Source: Streptomyces jumonjinensis (lineage in GTDB: Bacteria; Actinomycetota; Actinomycetes; Streptomycetales; Streptomycetaceae). From it: a stretch of DNA of 48,569 nucleotides. A model generated the notes under the pieces. It saw nothing but the letters and a program-made list of their open reading frames with translations. It searched no databases and was not told the DNA's origin. The stretch lies in contig NZ_VCLA01000174.1 of the NCBI RefSeq assembly GCF_009600885.1, positions 1 through 48,569 of the forward strand, read 5' to 3'. This document shows, piece by piece, positions 23,370 to 32,041 of this stretch (within the stretch, counting starts at the first letter, position 1; every line of letters begins with the position of its first letter). Position numbers and translations under genes: made by a program.

Positions 23370-26300
23370 TCACCGCGGCGGAAGCCTCGGCCGCCGCCGG
23401 TCGGGTACCCCCTCGTACCCCGGCGGCTCGGCCGCCGGCTGTTCGGCGAGCATCTTCAGCGCGATCCGCACCGCGTCGTCCAGCCCCGCGTGCCGGCCCT
23501 CCGCCCAGTCCAGCGGCGTCCGCAGGGCCTCGACATCGGGGTCCACGCCATGGTTCTCGACCGACCAGCCGTAGCTCTCGAACCAGGCCGCGTTCATCGG
23601 CACCGTGATCACCGTCCCGTCGCCCAGCCGGTGGCGGCCCGTCATCCCCACCACCCCGCCCCAGGTCCTGCTGCCCACCACGGGTCCGAGGCCCAGCAGC
23701 CGGAACGCGGCCGTGATCATGTCGCCGTCCGATGAGGTCGCCTCGTCCGCGAGCGCGACCACCGGGCCGCGCGGCGCGTTCGACGCGTACGACACCGGCT
23801 GGGCGTCCCGGGTCAGATCCCAGCCCAGGATCCTCCGGGTCAGCTTCTCCACCACCAGCTCGCTGATATGGCCGCCCGCGTTCCCCCGGACGTCCACGAT
23901 CAGCGCCGGGCGGGAGACCTCAAGCCGCAGATCGCGGTTGAACTGCGCCCAGCCCGAGCCCCCCATGTCCGGGATGTGGAGATAGCCGCACCGCCCGCCG
24001 CTCAGCTCCCGCACCACCGCGCGCCGTTTGGCCACCCAGTCCTGATAGCGCAGCGGGCGCTCGTCCACCAGCGGGACCACCGCCACCCGCCGGGAGGCGC
24101 CCTCCGTGGTGCGGAAGGTCAGCTCCACCGTGGTGCCGCCCGCCGCCGACAGCATGGGGTACGGGCCCGCCACCGGATCCACCGGGCGGCCGTCCACATG
24201 GGTGAGGGCCGCGCCCTCCCTGATGCCGGTGCCCGCCAGCGGCGAACGGGCCTTGGAGTCGGAGGAGTCGCCCGGCAGGATCCGCTTCACCAGCCAGGCC
24301 CCGTCCCGGCAGACCAGATTCGCGCCCAGCAGCCCCATCGGCCGCTGATAGTGCGGCGGACCCTCGTTCCGGCGGGCCGGTACGACATAGGCGTGCGAGG
24401 TGCCCAGCTCGCCCAGCACCTCGCGGAGCAGATCCGCGAACTCGTCCGGCGCGGCGACCCGCTCCACCAGCGGGCGGTACTGGTCGAGCACCGCGTCCCA
24501 GTCGACGCCGCTCATCCCGGGGTCCCAGAAGTAGGCCCGGATCACCCTGCCCGCCTCGGCGTACGCCTGCCGCCACTCGGAGGCCGGATCCACCTCGTGC
24601 AGAATGCGGCGCAGATCCAGCCGGACCGTCGAGTCGCCGTCGCCCGCCTCGGTCGCGGGGACGGCGCTCAGCTCGTCCTCGTCCACGACCACCAGCCGGG
24701 TGCCGTCGCCGCTCACCGCGAACCAGTCCAGATGCGCCATGAGCTCGGTTCTGCGCGCCTTGGAGATGTCGAAGTGCTCCAGCGTCGGGCGGCCCGAGGT
24801 GTCCGCCGGATTGGCGAAGGTCTCGCCGAGCGCGCCGGAGATCGGCCAGCGCAGCCAGACCAGTCCGCCGCCGCTGACGGGATGCATCGACGAGTACTTG
24901 GACGCGGCGACCGGGAACGGCGTCACCCGGCTCTCCAGACCCTCGATCTCCACCGTCACCGGGACGGCGCCCTCCTCCGGCGGCCCGCCCGGCTCCTCCA
25001 GCGGATCGAGTCCGCCCGCCGCGGGCCGTCCGTCCGGCGACAGCGCGAAGGGGGACGGGGTCGCGGACGACAGCGGTACGAGATAGGGGCGGCAGCCGAG
25101 CGGGAAGGAGAGATCGCCGGTGTGCACGTCGTACACCGGGTCGAAGCCGCGCCAGGAGAGAAAGGCGAGATAGCGGCCGTCGCCGGTGAAGACCGGGTTC
25201 TCGTCCTCGAAGCGGCCGTTGGTGACGTCGACGATCGTACGGTCCTTGATCCTGGCCAGTTTGATCTGGCGCAGGGAGCGGCCCACCCCGGGGTGCGACC
25301 AGGCCAGCCAGGAGCCGTCCGGGGAGAAGGCCAGATCGCGCACCGGGCCGTTGACGGAGCGGATCAGCTCGACGACCCCGTTCCCGTCCCCAGAACTCTC
25401 CGGCCCCGCTGCCGGTCCTGGTCCCGCTTCCGCTTCCGCTTCCGGCCCCGCTTCCGCTTCCGCTTCCGGCCCCGCTTCCGCTTCCGGCTCCGGCTCCGTC
25501 GCGTCCAGCAGCAGCAGTCTGCCGTCGTGCGCGGCGACGGCCAGCCGCTCGCCCTCCGGGTCCGAGACCAGCTCGTGCACCCGGCCCAGCAGCCCCGCCG
25601 CCAGTACGCGCGGCTCCCGGTCCCCGCTCGCCCGGGGCAGATACGCGATCTCCACCGCGTCCTCGCCCGCCGCGTCCGTCACATACGCCACCTGGCCGCC
25701 CGTACCGAGCATCACCGGCAGCCGCACCCGTACGCCCGGGGTGTCCGCGATCGTGCGCGCCGGGCCGTCGCGGTGGGTGAGCCAGTACAGACTGCCCCGT
25801 ACCGATACGGCGCTGGCCCGGCCCGTCGTGTCCACCGAGACCGCGTCCACATGGCTCGACGCGGGGACCTGGTGGACCCGGCGTCCCGCGCGCGCCGAGC
25901 CGAGCCGTACCTCCAGCCGGCGCGGCGCCGCGTCCGGCGCCGTCAGATCCTCCGCGATCCACAGCTCTCCCGCGCACTGGTACACGACCCGGCGCCCGTC
26001 GGTGGAGGCATGCCGGGCGTAGAAAGCGTCATGGTCGGTATGACGCCTCAGATCCGCGCCGTCCGGGAGACAGGAGTAGAGATTGCCGACGCCCTCGTGG
26101 TCGGAGAGGAACGCGATCCGCCCCGAGACGAACATCGGGCAGTCCAGATGGCCGTCCACCCCGGCCAGCAGCCGTCTGCCGTGCAGCCAGAGCCGGCCCG
26201 TCGCCCCGCCCCGGTACCGCTTCCACGCGGCCGGCTCATGCGGCGGCTTCCCGGTGAGCAGCAGGGTGCGCCGCTCCCCGTCCTCCTCGGCGACGGCGAT

Positions 26301-26729
26301 GTCCGACACCGGCCCCCAGGGCAGTCTGGCCCCGGGGGCCCCGTCGGTCGGGACCGTATAGGCCCAGGAGAAGTACGGGAAGGGCTGGCTGTGCGAGGAC
26401 ACGGCCAGGACATGGCCGTCCGGGGTCCAGCCGCAGACCCGGGTGTCGGAGGAGCCCCAGTAGCTGAGCCTGCGGGCGGGGCCGCCCGCCACCGGGACGA
26501 GATGGACCTCCGGGTCGAGGCTGCGCCAGTTCGTGTACGCGATGAGGCGGCCGTCCGGGGAGAAGCGGGGGTGGCCGATCCGGGTCCGGTCGACGGTGAC
26601 CCGCCAGGCCCGGCCCGGCCGATGGCCCGCCGGGACCAGCGGAGCCAACCAGAGATCGTCCTCGGCGGCGAAGCACAGCGAGTCCTCGTGCAGATGCGGA
26701 AAGCGGAGGTACGCCACGTCGTCGCTCAC
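23370..26729 (-). CDS. Tricorn-type peptidase (family S41)
   Basis: A 1119-residue cytosolic protease matching tricorn core protein. An N-terminal six-bladed propeller (FSPDGRLIAYTNW-type repeats, about 1-330) and a second propeller (330-680) are followed by the C1, PDZ-like and C2 catalytic domains. Catalytic candidates are Ser778-His779 in LGTSHAYV and the nucleophile Ser1000 in EATSSDGDM, with an acidic residue in WSVENHG. Tricorn trims peptides released by the proteasome into short products. A Glu/Ala/Pro/Gly repeat (about residues 411-435) interrupts the second propeller. The ATG at 26729 gives MSDDVAYLRFPHLHED. It diverges from the TetR regulator across 218 bases that contain two palindromes. 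Confidence 0.93.
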   Translation of the reverse strand: MSDDVAYLRFPHLHEDSLCFAAEDDLWLAPLVPAGHRPGRAWRVTVDRTRIGHPRFSPDGRLIAYTNWRSLDPEVHLVPVAGGPARRLSYWGSSDTRVCGWTPDGHVLAVSSHSQPFPYFSWAYTVPTDGAPGARLPWGPVSDIAVAEEDGERRTLLLTGKPPHEPAAWKRYRGGATGRLWLHGRRLLAGVDGHLDCPMFVSGRIAFLSDHEGVGNLYSCLPDGADLRRHTDHDAFYARHASTDGRRVVYQCAGELWIAEDLTAPDAAPRRLEVRLGSARAGRRVHQVPASSHVDAVSVDTTGRASAVSVRGSLYWLTHRDGPARTIADTPGVRVRLPVMLGTGGQVAYVTDAAGEDAVEIAYLPRASGDREPRVLAAGLLGRVHELVSDPEGERLAVAAHDGRLLLLDATEPEPEAEAGPEAEAEAGPEAEAEAGPGPAAGPESSGDGNGVVELIRSVNGPVRDLAFSPDGSWLAWSHPGVGRSLRQIKLARIKDRTIVDVTNGRFEDENPVFTGDGRYLAFLSWRGFDPVYDVHTGDLSFPLGCRPYLVPLSSATPSPFALSPDGRPAAGGLDPLEEPGGPPEEGAVPVTVEIEGLESRVTPFPVAASKYSSMHPVSGGGLVWLRWPISGALGETFANPADTSGRPTLEHFDISKARRTELMAHLDWFAVSGDGTRLVVVDEDELSAVPATEAGDGDSTVRLDLRRILHEVDPASEWRQAYAEAGRVIRAYFWDPGMSGVDWDAVLDQYRPLVERVAAPDEFADLLREVLGELGTSHAYVVPARRNEGPPHYQRPMGLLGANLVCRDGAWLVKRILPGDSSDSKARSPLAGTGIREGAALTHVDGRPVDPVAGPYPMLSAAGGTTVELTFRTTEGASRRVAVVPLVDERPLRYQDWVAKRRAVVRELSGGRCGYLHIPDMGGSGWAQFNRDLRLEVSRPALIVDVRGNAGGHISELVVEKLTRRILGWDLTRDAQPVSYASNAPRGPVVALADEATSSDGDMITAAFRLLGLGPVVGSRTWGGVVGMTGRHRLGDGTVITVPMNAAWFESYGWSVENHGVDPDVEALRTPLDWAEGRHAGLDDAVRIALKMLAEQPAAEPPGYEGVPDRRRPRLPPR
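25427..25498 (-). repeat. 24-bp in-frame repeat in the tricorn gene
   Basis: Two exact 24-base units (25427-25450 and 25451-25474) and a third diverged unit (25475-25498) encode GPEAEAEA-type octapeptides. The insert lies between propeller strands and is probably a surface loop. Confidence 0.95.
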
Positions 26730-26860
26730 CCCTCCATGCTTTCCGCGCTCCCGGGGCCCGGCAACTCAGGACGCAGGGGTCAGCCGGCCTCGGGAGGGGC
26801 CCGGCAACTCCGGACGCACCGGCCCGGGGAGCCGTGCCCGGCGGCGTGACCGAGGACACA

Positions 26861-26882
26861 AGCGAAACGATTTCGTTTCGCT
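26861..26882. promoter_or_regulatory. Perfect 22-bp palindrome, TetR operator 1
   Basis: AGCGAAACGA, then tt, then TCGTTTCGCT is a perfect inverted repeat 65 bases upstream of the TetR start and about 130 bases upstream of the tricorn start. It shares CGAAAC and GTTTCG with the second palindrome at 26909, which points to one protein binding both, most likely the adjacent TetR regulator. Confidence 0.85.
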
Positions 26883-26908
26883 CGAACACCTGGGTATCGT
26901 TGAGGTGT

Positions 26909-26923
26909 ACGAAACCGTTTCGT
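26909..26923. promoter_or_regulatory. 15-bp palindrome, TetR operator 2
   Basis: ACGAAA, ccg, TTTCGT forms a second inverted repeat 24 bases before the TetR ATG. A possible -10 (TATCGT, 26895-26900) lies between the two palindromes, so occupancy of either would block this promoter. Confidence 0.75.
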
Positions 26924-26947
26924 TCGGATGGTGGGGGGAGGTCCGTC

Positions 26948-27520
26948 ATGACACGCAGCCGGCTGACCCCCGAGCGCGAGAACGAACTGTTCGAAGCCGT
27001 GCTCGATCTGCTGCGCGAAGTGGGCTACGACGCCCTGACGATGGACGCCGTCGCCGCCCGGACCCGATCGAGCAAGGCCACCCTCTACCGCCAGTGGCGC
27101 GGTAAGCCCGAGCTGGTGGCCAAGGCGATTCAGCAGACCGCGGGACACGGCGACGCGGAAGTCGACACCGGCAGCCTGCGCGGTGACTTCCGCGAGATGC
27201 TGCTGCATACCGACGACTGCCGGATGGAGCAGGACTCCGCGCTGATGCGCGGGCTGTTCCAGGCGATCCACAGCAACCCCGATCTTCATCAGGCGCTCCG
27301 GGACCAGCTGATCGAGCCCGAGCTGAAGAAGCTCCGGACGGTGCTGCGCCGGGCGCGTGAGCGGGGTGAGATCCGCGCGGGCAACACCGCGGTGGACTTC
27401 GCCGCGCACATGATGCTCGGCGCGTTCTTCACCCGGGAGATCATCGAGGACAAGGTGCTGGACCGGTCGTTCCTCAGCCGGTACATCGACTCCGTCGTCC
27501 TTCCGGCGCTGGAGGCCTGA
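26948..27520 (+). CDS. TetR-family transcriptional regulator
   Basis: A 190-residue regulator with an N-terminal helix-turn-helix (about 10-55: ENELFEAVLDLLREVGYDALTMDAVAARTRSSKATLYRQW) and a helical ligand domain with a TetR_C-type end (NTAVDFAAHMMLGAFFTREI). The ATG at 26948 has gggggaggt 7 bases upstream. Two palindromes precede it, which is usual for autorepression. The next gene in the same direction is an MMPL exporter, its likely target. The upstream frame to 26834 covers the operators and is not coding. Confidence 0.92.
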   Translation: MTRSRLTPERENELFEAVLDLLREVGYDALTMDAVAARTRSSKATLYRQWRGKPELVAKAIQQTAGHGDAEVDTGSLRGDFREMLLHTDDCRMEQDSALMRGLFQAIHSNPDLHQALRDQLIEPELKKLRTVLRRARERGEIRAGNTAVDFAAHMMLGAFFTREIIEDKVLDRSFLSRYIDSVVLPALEA

Positions 27521-27922
27521 TGCGCGCCGCGCTCCGTACGTTCTCGCTCAGGCCGGGCCGCAGAACCGGAGGCCGTGGCCGCCGGGGCGCCGGAGGGTGT
27601 CCCCTCTGTCGCAGCACCGGCAGCACCGGCAGCATCGGAACCGGCGGAGCCCGAAGTCCCGGCGGCTCCGTCTCCCTGGAGCCCTCGCGCTCCCTGGAAG
27701 TCCCGTGACCGCCGGCAGCGGATGCCCGACGACCCCACCACGGCATCCCGCGTACTGACTCCCCTGGCGAAGCCCGCCCCCCAACGGGCTTCCGACGAGC
27801 TTTCCCTCCCCGTGGAAACTCCGCTCACGCACTGCCTTCACCTGCTTTACCTGACGCGCGCCGCTCCGTACGTCGGGCCGACTCCCCATGTCCTGTTCGT
27901 CTTATCCAGGGAGTAAGCCCTC
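27521..27922 (+). other. 402-base gap, open in the TetR frame after its stop
   Basis: No gene is called. Directly after the TetR TGA the same frame stays open to a stop at 27914-27916 and reads Ala/Pro/Glu-rich sequence (EPAEPEVPAAP). A 62-codon ORF starting with ATG at 27520 overlaps the same stretch in another frame. A gcaccggca triplet repeat lies at 27611-27633. The end of the gap must contain the MMPL leader: agggag lies 9 bases before its GTG. Confidence 0.5.
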
Positions 27923-30163
27923 GTGGCCACGTTCCTCTACAAACTCGGCCGTACCTCCTACAGACGGCGCTGGCTCGTCACCCTGGTATGGGTGGCGCTG
28001 CTGGTGCTCGCGGGCGTCGGCGCGTCGTCCGCCGCCAAAGCCAAGGACCCGGGATTCGCCCTGCCGGGCACCGAGTCCCAGCAGGCGTTCGACCTTCTGG
28101 AAGAGCGCTTCCCCGGCGGCAACGCCGACGGCGCCACCGCGCGCATCGTCTTCAAGGCTCCCGACGGCCAGAAGATGACCACCGCGAAGAACAAGGCGGA
28201 GGTCGGCGACACCATCGCCGATCTGAAGTCCGGGTCCAAGCAGGTCGCGACCGTCGCCGACCCCTTCACCTCCGGCGCGGTCTCCAAGGACGGCACCACC
28301 GCCTACATCTCGGTCTCCTACAAGGTCAACGCGATGGAGTTGACCGACGACACCCGTGAGGCGCTCACCAAGACCGGCGAGACCGCTCGCGAGAGCGGGC
28401 TGACGGTGGAGATCGGCGGCGACGCCGCCATGGCCGAGGTGGACCCGTCGTCCGCCGAGATGGTCGGCATCGCCATCGCCGCCGTCGTGCTGGCCATCAC
28501 CTTCGGCTCGCTGGTCGCCTCCGGACTGCCGCTGCTCACCGCGATCATCGGCGTCGGCATCGGCATCTCCTCGATCACCGCGCTCGCGAACGTGCTCGAC
28601 CTCGGCACCACCACCGGCACCCTGGCGACGATGATCGGCCTCGCGGTCGGCATCGACTACGCCCTCTTCATCGTCTCCCGCTTCCGCTCCGAGCTGGCCG
28701 AGGGGCACAGCAAGGAGGAAGCGGCGGGCCGGGCCGCGGGCACCGCGGGCTCCGCGGTGGTCTTCGCCGGTCTGACCGTGGTCATCGCCCTGGTCGGCCT
28801 CGCGGTCGTCAACATCCCGATCCTCACCAAGATGGGCTTCGCCGCGGCCGGCACGGTCGTCATCGCGGTGATCATCGCGCTCACCCTCATTCCGGCGCTG
28901 CTCGGCTTCGCGGGCGACAAGGTGCTCGGCCGCAAGGCCCGTAAGGCCCACCGCGCCGCCGTGGCCGAGGGCCGGTCGACCGCCGTCGTCCAGGACCCGG
29001 CCAAGCCCAACATGGGCACCCGCTGGGCCCGCTTCGTGCTGCGCCGTCCGGTCGCCGTGCTGCTCGCGGGCGTCGTGGGCCTCGGGGTCGCCGCCGTACC
29101 GGTCGCCTCGCTTCAGCTGGGTCTGCCCGACGAGGGCTCGAACGCGCCCGCGTCCAGCTCGCGCAAGGCGTACGACCTGCTCTCCGACGGCTTCGGCCCC
29201 GGCTTCAACGGCCCTCTGACGGTGGTCGTGGACGTCAAGAAGAGCGAGGACGCCAAGGGCGCGGTCGAAGAGGTCGCCGAGCGCATCGGCAAGATGAAGG
29301 GCGTCGCCGCCTCCCTGCCCGGCCCGCTGAACGAGGCGGGCGACACCGGCATGGTCACGGTCATCCCCAAGGACCGTCCGTCGTCGACGGAGACCGAGGA
29401 CCTGGTCCATGACATCCGGGACGAGGCCGGCGCGATCGAGTCCGACAACGGTGCCAAGGCCCTGGTCACCGGCACCACGGCGCTGAACATCGACTTCTCG
29501 CAGAAGATGAACGACGCGCTGGTGCCGTATCTGGCGCTCGTCGTCGGACTCGCCTTCCTGCTGCTGGTGCTGGTCTTCCGCTCGATCCTGGTGCCGCTGA
29601 AGGCGGCCCTCGGCTTCCTGCTCTCCGTCCTCGCGGCGCTGGGCGCAGTGGTCGCGGTCTTCCAGTGGGGCTGGCTCGGCTCGCTCTTCAATGTGGAGCA
29701 GCCCGGCCCGATCATGTCGATGATGCCGATCTTCATGGTGGGCGTCGTCTTCGGTCTCGCCATGGACTACGAGGTCTTCCTGGTCACCCGGATGCGCGAG
29801 GCGTATGTCCACGGCGAGCGGCCGGGCGAGGCGGTCGTCACCGGCTTCAAGCACGGCGCCCGTGTGGTCACGGCCGCCGCGGCCATCATGGTCGGCGTCT
29901 TCTCGGGCTTCATCGGCTCCGGCGAGCAGATGGTCACGATGATCGGCTTCGGTCTCGCGATAGCGGTGATCTTCGATGCCTTCGTGGTCCGGATGACGAT
30001 CGTGCCCGCGGTGCTGGCGCTGCTCGGTCACAGGGCATGGTGGCTGCCGCGCTGGCTGGACCGGATCCTGCCGAACGTGGACGTCGAGGGCGAGAAGCTC
30101 CAGAAGCAGCTGGCGCACGCCCCCGAGGACCCGGACGGGGACCGCGAGCTGGCTCGCGTCTGA
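27923..30163 (+). CDS. MMPL-family RND transporter
   Basis: A 746-residue export pump with two repeats. Each has one helix, a large extracytoplasmic domain and five helices. Helix 1 is WLVTLVWVALLVLAGVGASS, followed by a porter domain with GTESQQAFDLLEERFPG. The second half opens with RPVAVLLAGVVGLGVAAVPV. Proton-relay Asp/Tyr pairs are visible as GLAVGIDYALFIVSRFR near residue 250 and FGLAMDYEVFLVTRMRE near 612. Such pumps export lipids, siderophores or antibiotics. It has no partner genes except the TetR regulator upstream. The GTG at 27923 gives MATFLYKLGRTSYRRRW. Confidence 0.93.
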   Translation: MATFLYKLGRTSYRRRWLVTLVWVALLVLAGVGASSAAKAKDPGFALPGTESQQAFDLLEERFPGGNADGATARIVFKAPDGQKMTTAKNKAEVGDTIADLKSGSKQVATVADPFTSGAVSKDGTTAYISVSYKVNAMELTDDTREALTKTGETARESGLTVEIGGDAAMAEVDPSSAEMVGIAIAAVVLAITFGSLVASGLPLLTAIIGVGIGISSITALANVLDLGTTTGTLATMIGLAVGIDYALFIVSRFRSELAEGHSKEEAAGRAAGTAGSAVVFAGLTVVIALVGLAVVNIPILTKMGFAAAGTVVIAVIIALTLIPALLGFAGDKVLGRKARKAHRAAVAEGRSTAVVQDPAKPNMGTRWARFVLRRPVAVLLAGVVGLGVAAVPVASLQLGLPDEGSNAPASSSRKAYDLLSDGFGPGFNGPLTVVVDVKKSEDAKGAVEEVAERIGKMKGVAASLPGPLNEAGDTGMVTVIPKDRPSSTETEDLVHDIRDEAGAIESDNGAKALVTGTTALNIDFSQKMNDALVPYLALVVGLAFLLLVLVFRSILVPLKAALGFLLSVLAALGAVVAVFQWGWLGSLFNVEQPGPIMSMMPIFMVGVVFGLAMDYEVFLVTRMREAYVHGERPGEAVVTGFKHGARVVTAAAAIMVGVFSGFIGSGEQMVTMIGFGLAIAVIFDAFVVRMTIVPAVLALLGHRAWWLPRWLDRILPNVDVEGEKLQKQLAHAPEDPDGDRELARV

Positions 30164-30202
30164 CCGGGCTCCGGGCCTGGAGCCCGGGGATCGGATGCTC
30201 TG

Positions 30203-30249
30203 CCGGTGGCCGTACTCCACCGCCTTCGGGCGGCGGGTGCGGCCACCGG
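30203..30249. terminator. Bidirectional terminator between MMPL and ssgE genes
   Basis: CCGGTGGCCG (30203-30212) pairs with CGGCCACCGG (30240-30249), and an inner caccgcc-ttcg-ggcgg stem closes the hairpin. It lies 39 bases after the MMPL stop and 31 bases after the convergent ssgE stop. Confidence 0.85.
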
Positions 30250-30279
30250 CCTGTTCGGGCCTGTCCGGGAGGTGCGGGC

Positions 30280-30627
30280 TCATTCGGCGGGCGTCGGCGC
30301 CGCCGCGTAGGTATGCCGCAGAAAGCGGTTGAGCGCGCTGGTGTCGAACTGCACCACCGCCACGCCGTCCGTGCTGTGGTACTCCACCACCGCCTGGACC
30401 CGGCCGCACGGCCAGACCTCCACATTCCCGCTGCGGGCGGGTGCGCTCAGCCCGGTCTCCAGCACGGTGCGCGGAAAGATCCAGTCGGTTCCGCCGGGGA
30501 AGGAGAAGTGGACCGCCCAGGGGTCCTCGGCGGGTTCGTAGCGGAGCGCGACCCGGACGGGCCGGTACTGGGGAGCGTCGGTGACGATCCGGCCCCATGC
30601 ATGATCTTCGACGACGGCGGCGGACAT
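30280..30627 (-). CDS. ssgE: SsgA-like sporulation/cell-division protein (probably SsgE)
   Basis: A 115-residue SALP. The diagnostic core is VRVALRYEPAEDPWAVHFSF, then WIFPRTVLETGL, NVEVWPCGRVQAVV and ALNRFLRHTYAAAP at the end. SALPs occur only in sporulating actinomycetes and steer septum placement, wall growth and spore separation. SsgE is linked to autolytic spore separation. I favour SsgE because the Streptomyces coelicolor ssgE gene (SCO3158) also adjoins a CbiM/Q/O-type transporter, as here. The ATG has gaggag 6 bases upstream. The leader (30628-30690) is strikingly AT-rich for this genome and must contain the promoter. Confidence 0.85.
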   Translation of the reverse strand: MSAAVVEDHAWGRIVTDAPQYRPVRVALRYEPAEDPWAVHFSFPGGTDWIFPRTVLETGLSAPARSGNVEVWPCGRVQAVVEYHSTDGVAVVQFDTSALNRFLRHTYAAAPTPAE

Positions 30628-30763
30628 CGCTCGCTCCTCACATTCGTCTTATTTGTCATCTAATGTCCCATATTTTGGTCAAAGGTTCGATTCCCCGTCG
30701 TAGCTCCGTCGTATCTCCGTCGCGCCCATGCCGCATCCGGACCTTTTTGTGATGGGCCCGCTC

Positions 30764-30780
30764 TTGCAAGCCATGTGCAA
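30764..30780. promoter_or_regulatory. Nur-box-like site upstream of the metal ECF transporter
   Basis: TTGCAA, gccat, GTGCAA matches the Nur-box form TTGCAA-N5-TTGCAA at 11 of 12 arm positions. Nur is the nickel-sensing Fur-family repressor of Streptomyces. The site lies 99 bases before the permease ATG. The 30628-30879 gap shows no cobalamin riboswitch core. Confidence 0.6.
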
Positions 30781-30879
30781 CAGGCCCACCATCGTCGGGC
30801 GACCGTTCGCCGCGCGAACAGTGCGAGCCGCGACGGCCGTCTGCCCGACCGTGCCCGTCTGTCCGATGCGGAGCCCGCC

Positions 30880-32040
30880 ATGCATGTCCCCGACGGATTC
30901 ATCGACGCTCCGGTATCGGCGGCGGCGGGAGCGGTGGCCGCCGGAGCCGTCGCCCTCTGCCTCCGGGGGGCCCGCCGCGAGCTGGCCGGAGCCCCCGGCA
31001 CGACGCTGACCGGCGCCGAGCGCACCGCGCCGCTCGCCGGGCTGGTCGCCGCCTTCGTCTTCGCCGCGCAGATGCTGAACTTCCCCGTCGCCGCGGGCAC
31101 CAGCGGCCATCTGCTCGGCGGCGCTCTCGCCGCGATCCTCGTCGGCCCCGCCACCGGGGTGCTCTGCGTCACCGTCGTCCTGCTGACCCAGGGCGTCCTC
31201 TTCGCGGACGGCGGGCTGACCGCGCTCGGCGTCAACATCCTGATCATGGGCGTGGTCACCGTCGCCGTCGCCTACGCGCTCTTCGCCGCCCTGGTCGCCG
31301 TGCTGCCGCGCGGCAGACGCTCGGTCGGCGCCGCCGCCTTCGCCGCCGCGCTGGTCTCCGTACCGGCGTCCGCCGCCGCCTTCACCCTCCTCTACGCCAT
31401 CGGCGGGACGACCGACGTACCCATCGGGACGGTGCTGACCGCGATGGTCGGCGTCCATGTCCTCATCGGCGTCGGCGAGGCCGTGATCACCATGCTCACC
31501 GTGGGCGCGGTCCTCGCCGTACGGCCGGATCTCGTCCATGGGGCCCGGAGCCTCGCCCGCCCCCTCAAGCTGCGCGTCGGCGGACGGCTGATCGACGCGG
31601 AACCGGTGCCCCGCGCCCCGGCCCGCTCCCCGCACCGCGTCTGGCTGGCCGGGCTGGCCACCGCGCTGGTCCTCGCGGGCGCCGTCTCCTTCTACGCCTC
31701 CGCCAGCCCCGACGGCCTGGAGAAGGTCGCCGCCGACCACGGCATGGACGAGAAGGCGGGGGAGCACGCCGCCGCGGACTCCCCGCTCGCCGACTACGGC
31801 GTCGAGGGCGTCTCCGCCACCTGGATCTCCGGCGGCCTCGCCGGTGTCATCGGCGTCGGGGCGACCGCCGCCGTGGGCAGCGGACTCTTCTACGCGGCCG
31901 TCCGCCGCCGCACGGGCACCCCTGCAACCGGGCGTATCGGACGGACCGGAGACCCCGGGACCGGGAAGGCCCACCCAGCTGGAGAAGTCTCTGGCGGCTC
32001 AGGGGACTCCCCGGCCGGCGGCCCGGCGGAACGCTCCTGA
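30880..32040 (+). CDS. Nickel/cobalt ECF transporter S-component, NikM/CbiM fused to PDGLE (NikN-like) domain
   Basis: A 386-residue membrane protein. It begins MHVPDGF, where the free N-terminal Met-His2 is the metal ligand of CbiM/NikM. The CbiM domain follows with AAQMLNFPVAAGTSGHLLGG near residue 65-85 and about six helices. The C-terminal third has a further helix, the ASPDGLEKVAADHG motif that names the PDGLE domain, and a last helix. The ending is a Gly/Pro-rich tail. The protein selects Ni2+ or Co2+; the Nur-like box upstream favours nickel, for urease, hydrogenase or Ni-superoxide dismutase. The ATG has cggag 7 bases upstream. The next gene begins 2 bases after the stop. Confidence 0.9.
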   Translation: MHVPDGFIDAPVSAAAGAVAAGAVALCLRGARRELAGAPGTTLTGAERTAPLAGLVAAFVFAAQMLNFPVAAGTSGHLLGGALAAILVGPATGVLCVTVVLLTQGVLFADGGLTALGVNILIMGVVTVAVAYALFAALVAVLPRGRRSVGAAAFAAALVSVPASAAAFTLLYAIGGTTDVPIGTVLTAMVGVHVLIGVGEAVITMLTVGAVLAVRPDLVHGARSLARPLKLRVGGRLIDAEPVPRAPARSPHRVWLAGLATALVLAGAVSFYASASPDGLEKVAADHGMDEKAGEHAAADSPLADYGVEGVSATWISGGLAGVIGVGATAAVGSGLFYAAVRRRTGTPATGRIGRTGDPGTGKAHPAGEVSGGSGDSPAGGPAERS

Positions 32041-32041
32041 C

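Noticed and set aside
27520..27708. 62-codon ORF overlapping the TetR stop
   Set aside because: Third positions are not clearly GC-biased, the sequence is low-complexity, and another frame is equally open; chance opening in GC-rich DNA is likelier.
30684..30705. tRNA T-arm-like ggttcgattcccc
   Set aside because: The flanking bases do not pair as a T-stem and no other arm of a tRNA can be folded around it.
30628..30879. Cobalamin or NiCo riboswitch ahead of the CbiM-like gene
   Set aside because: I found no B12-box or NiCo riboswitch core in the leader; the Nur-like dyad explains metal control better.
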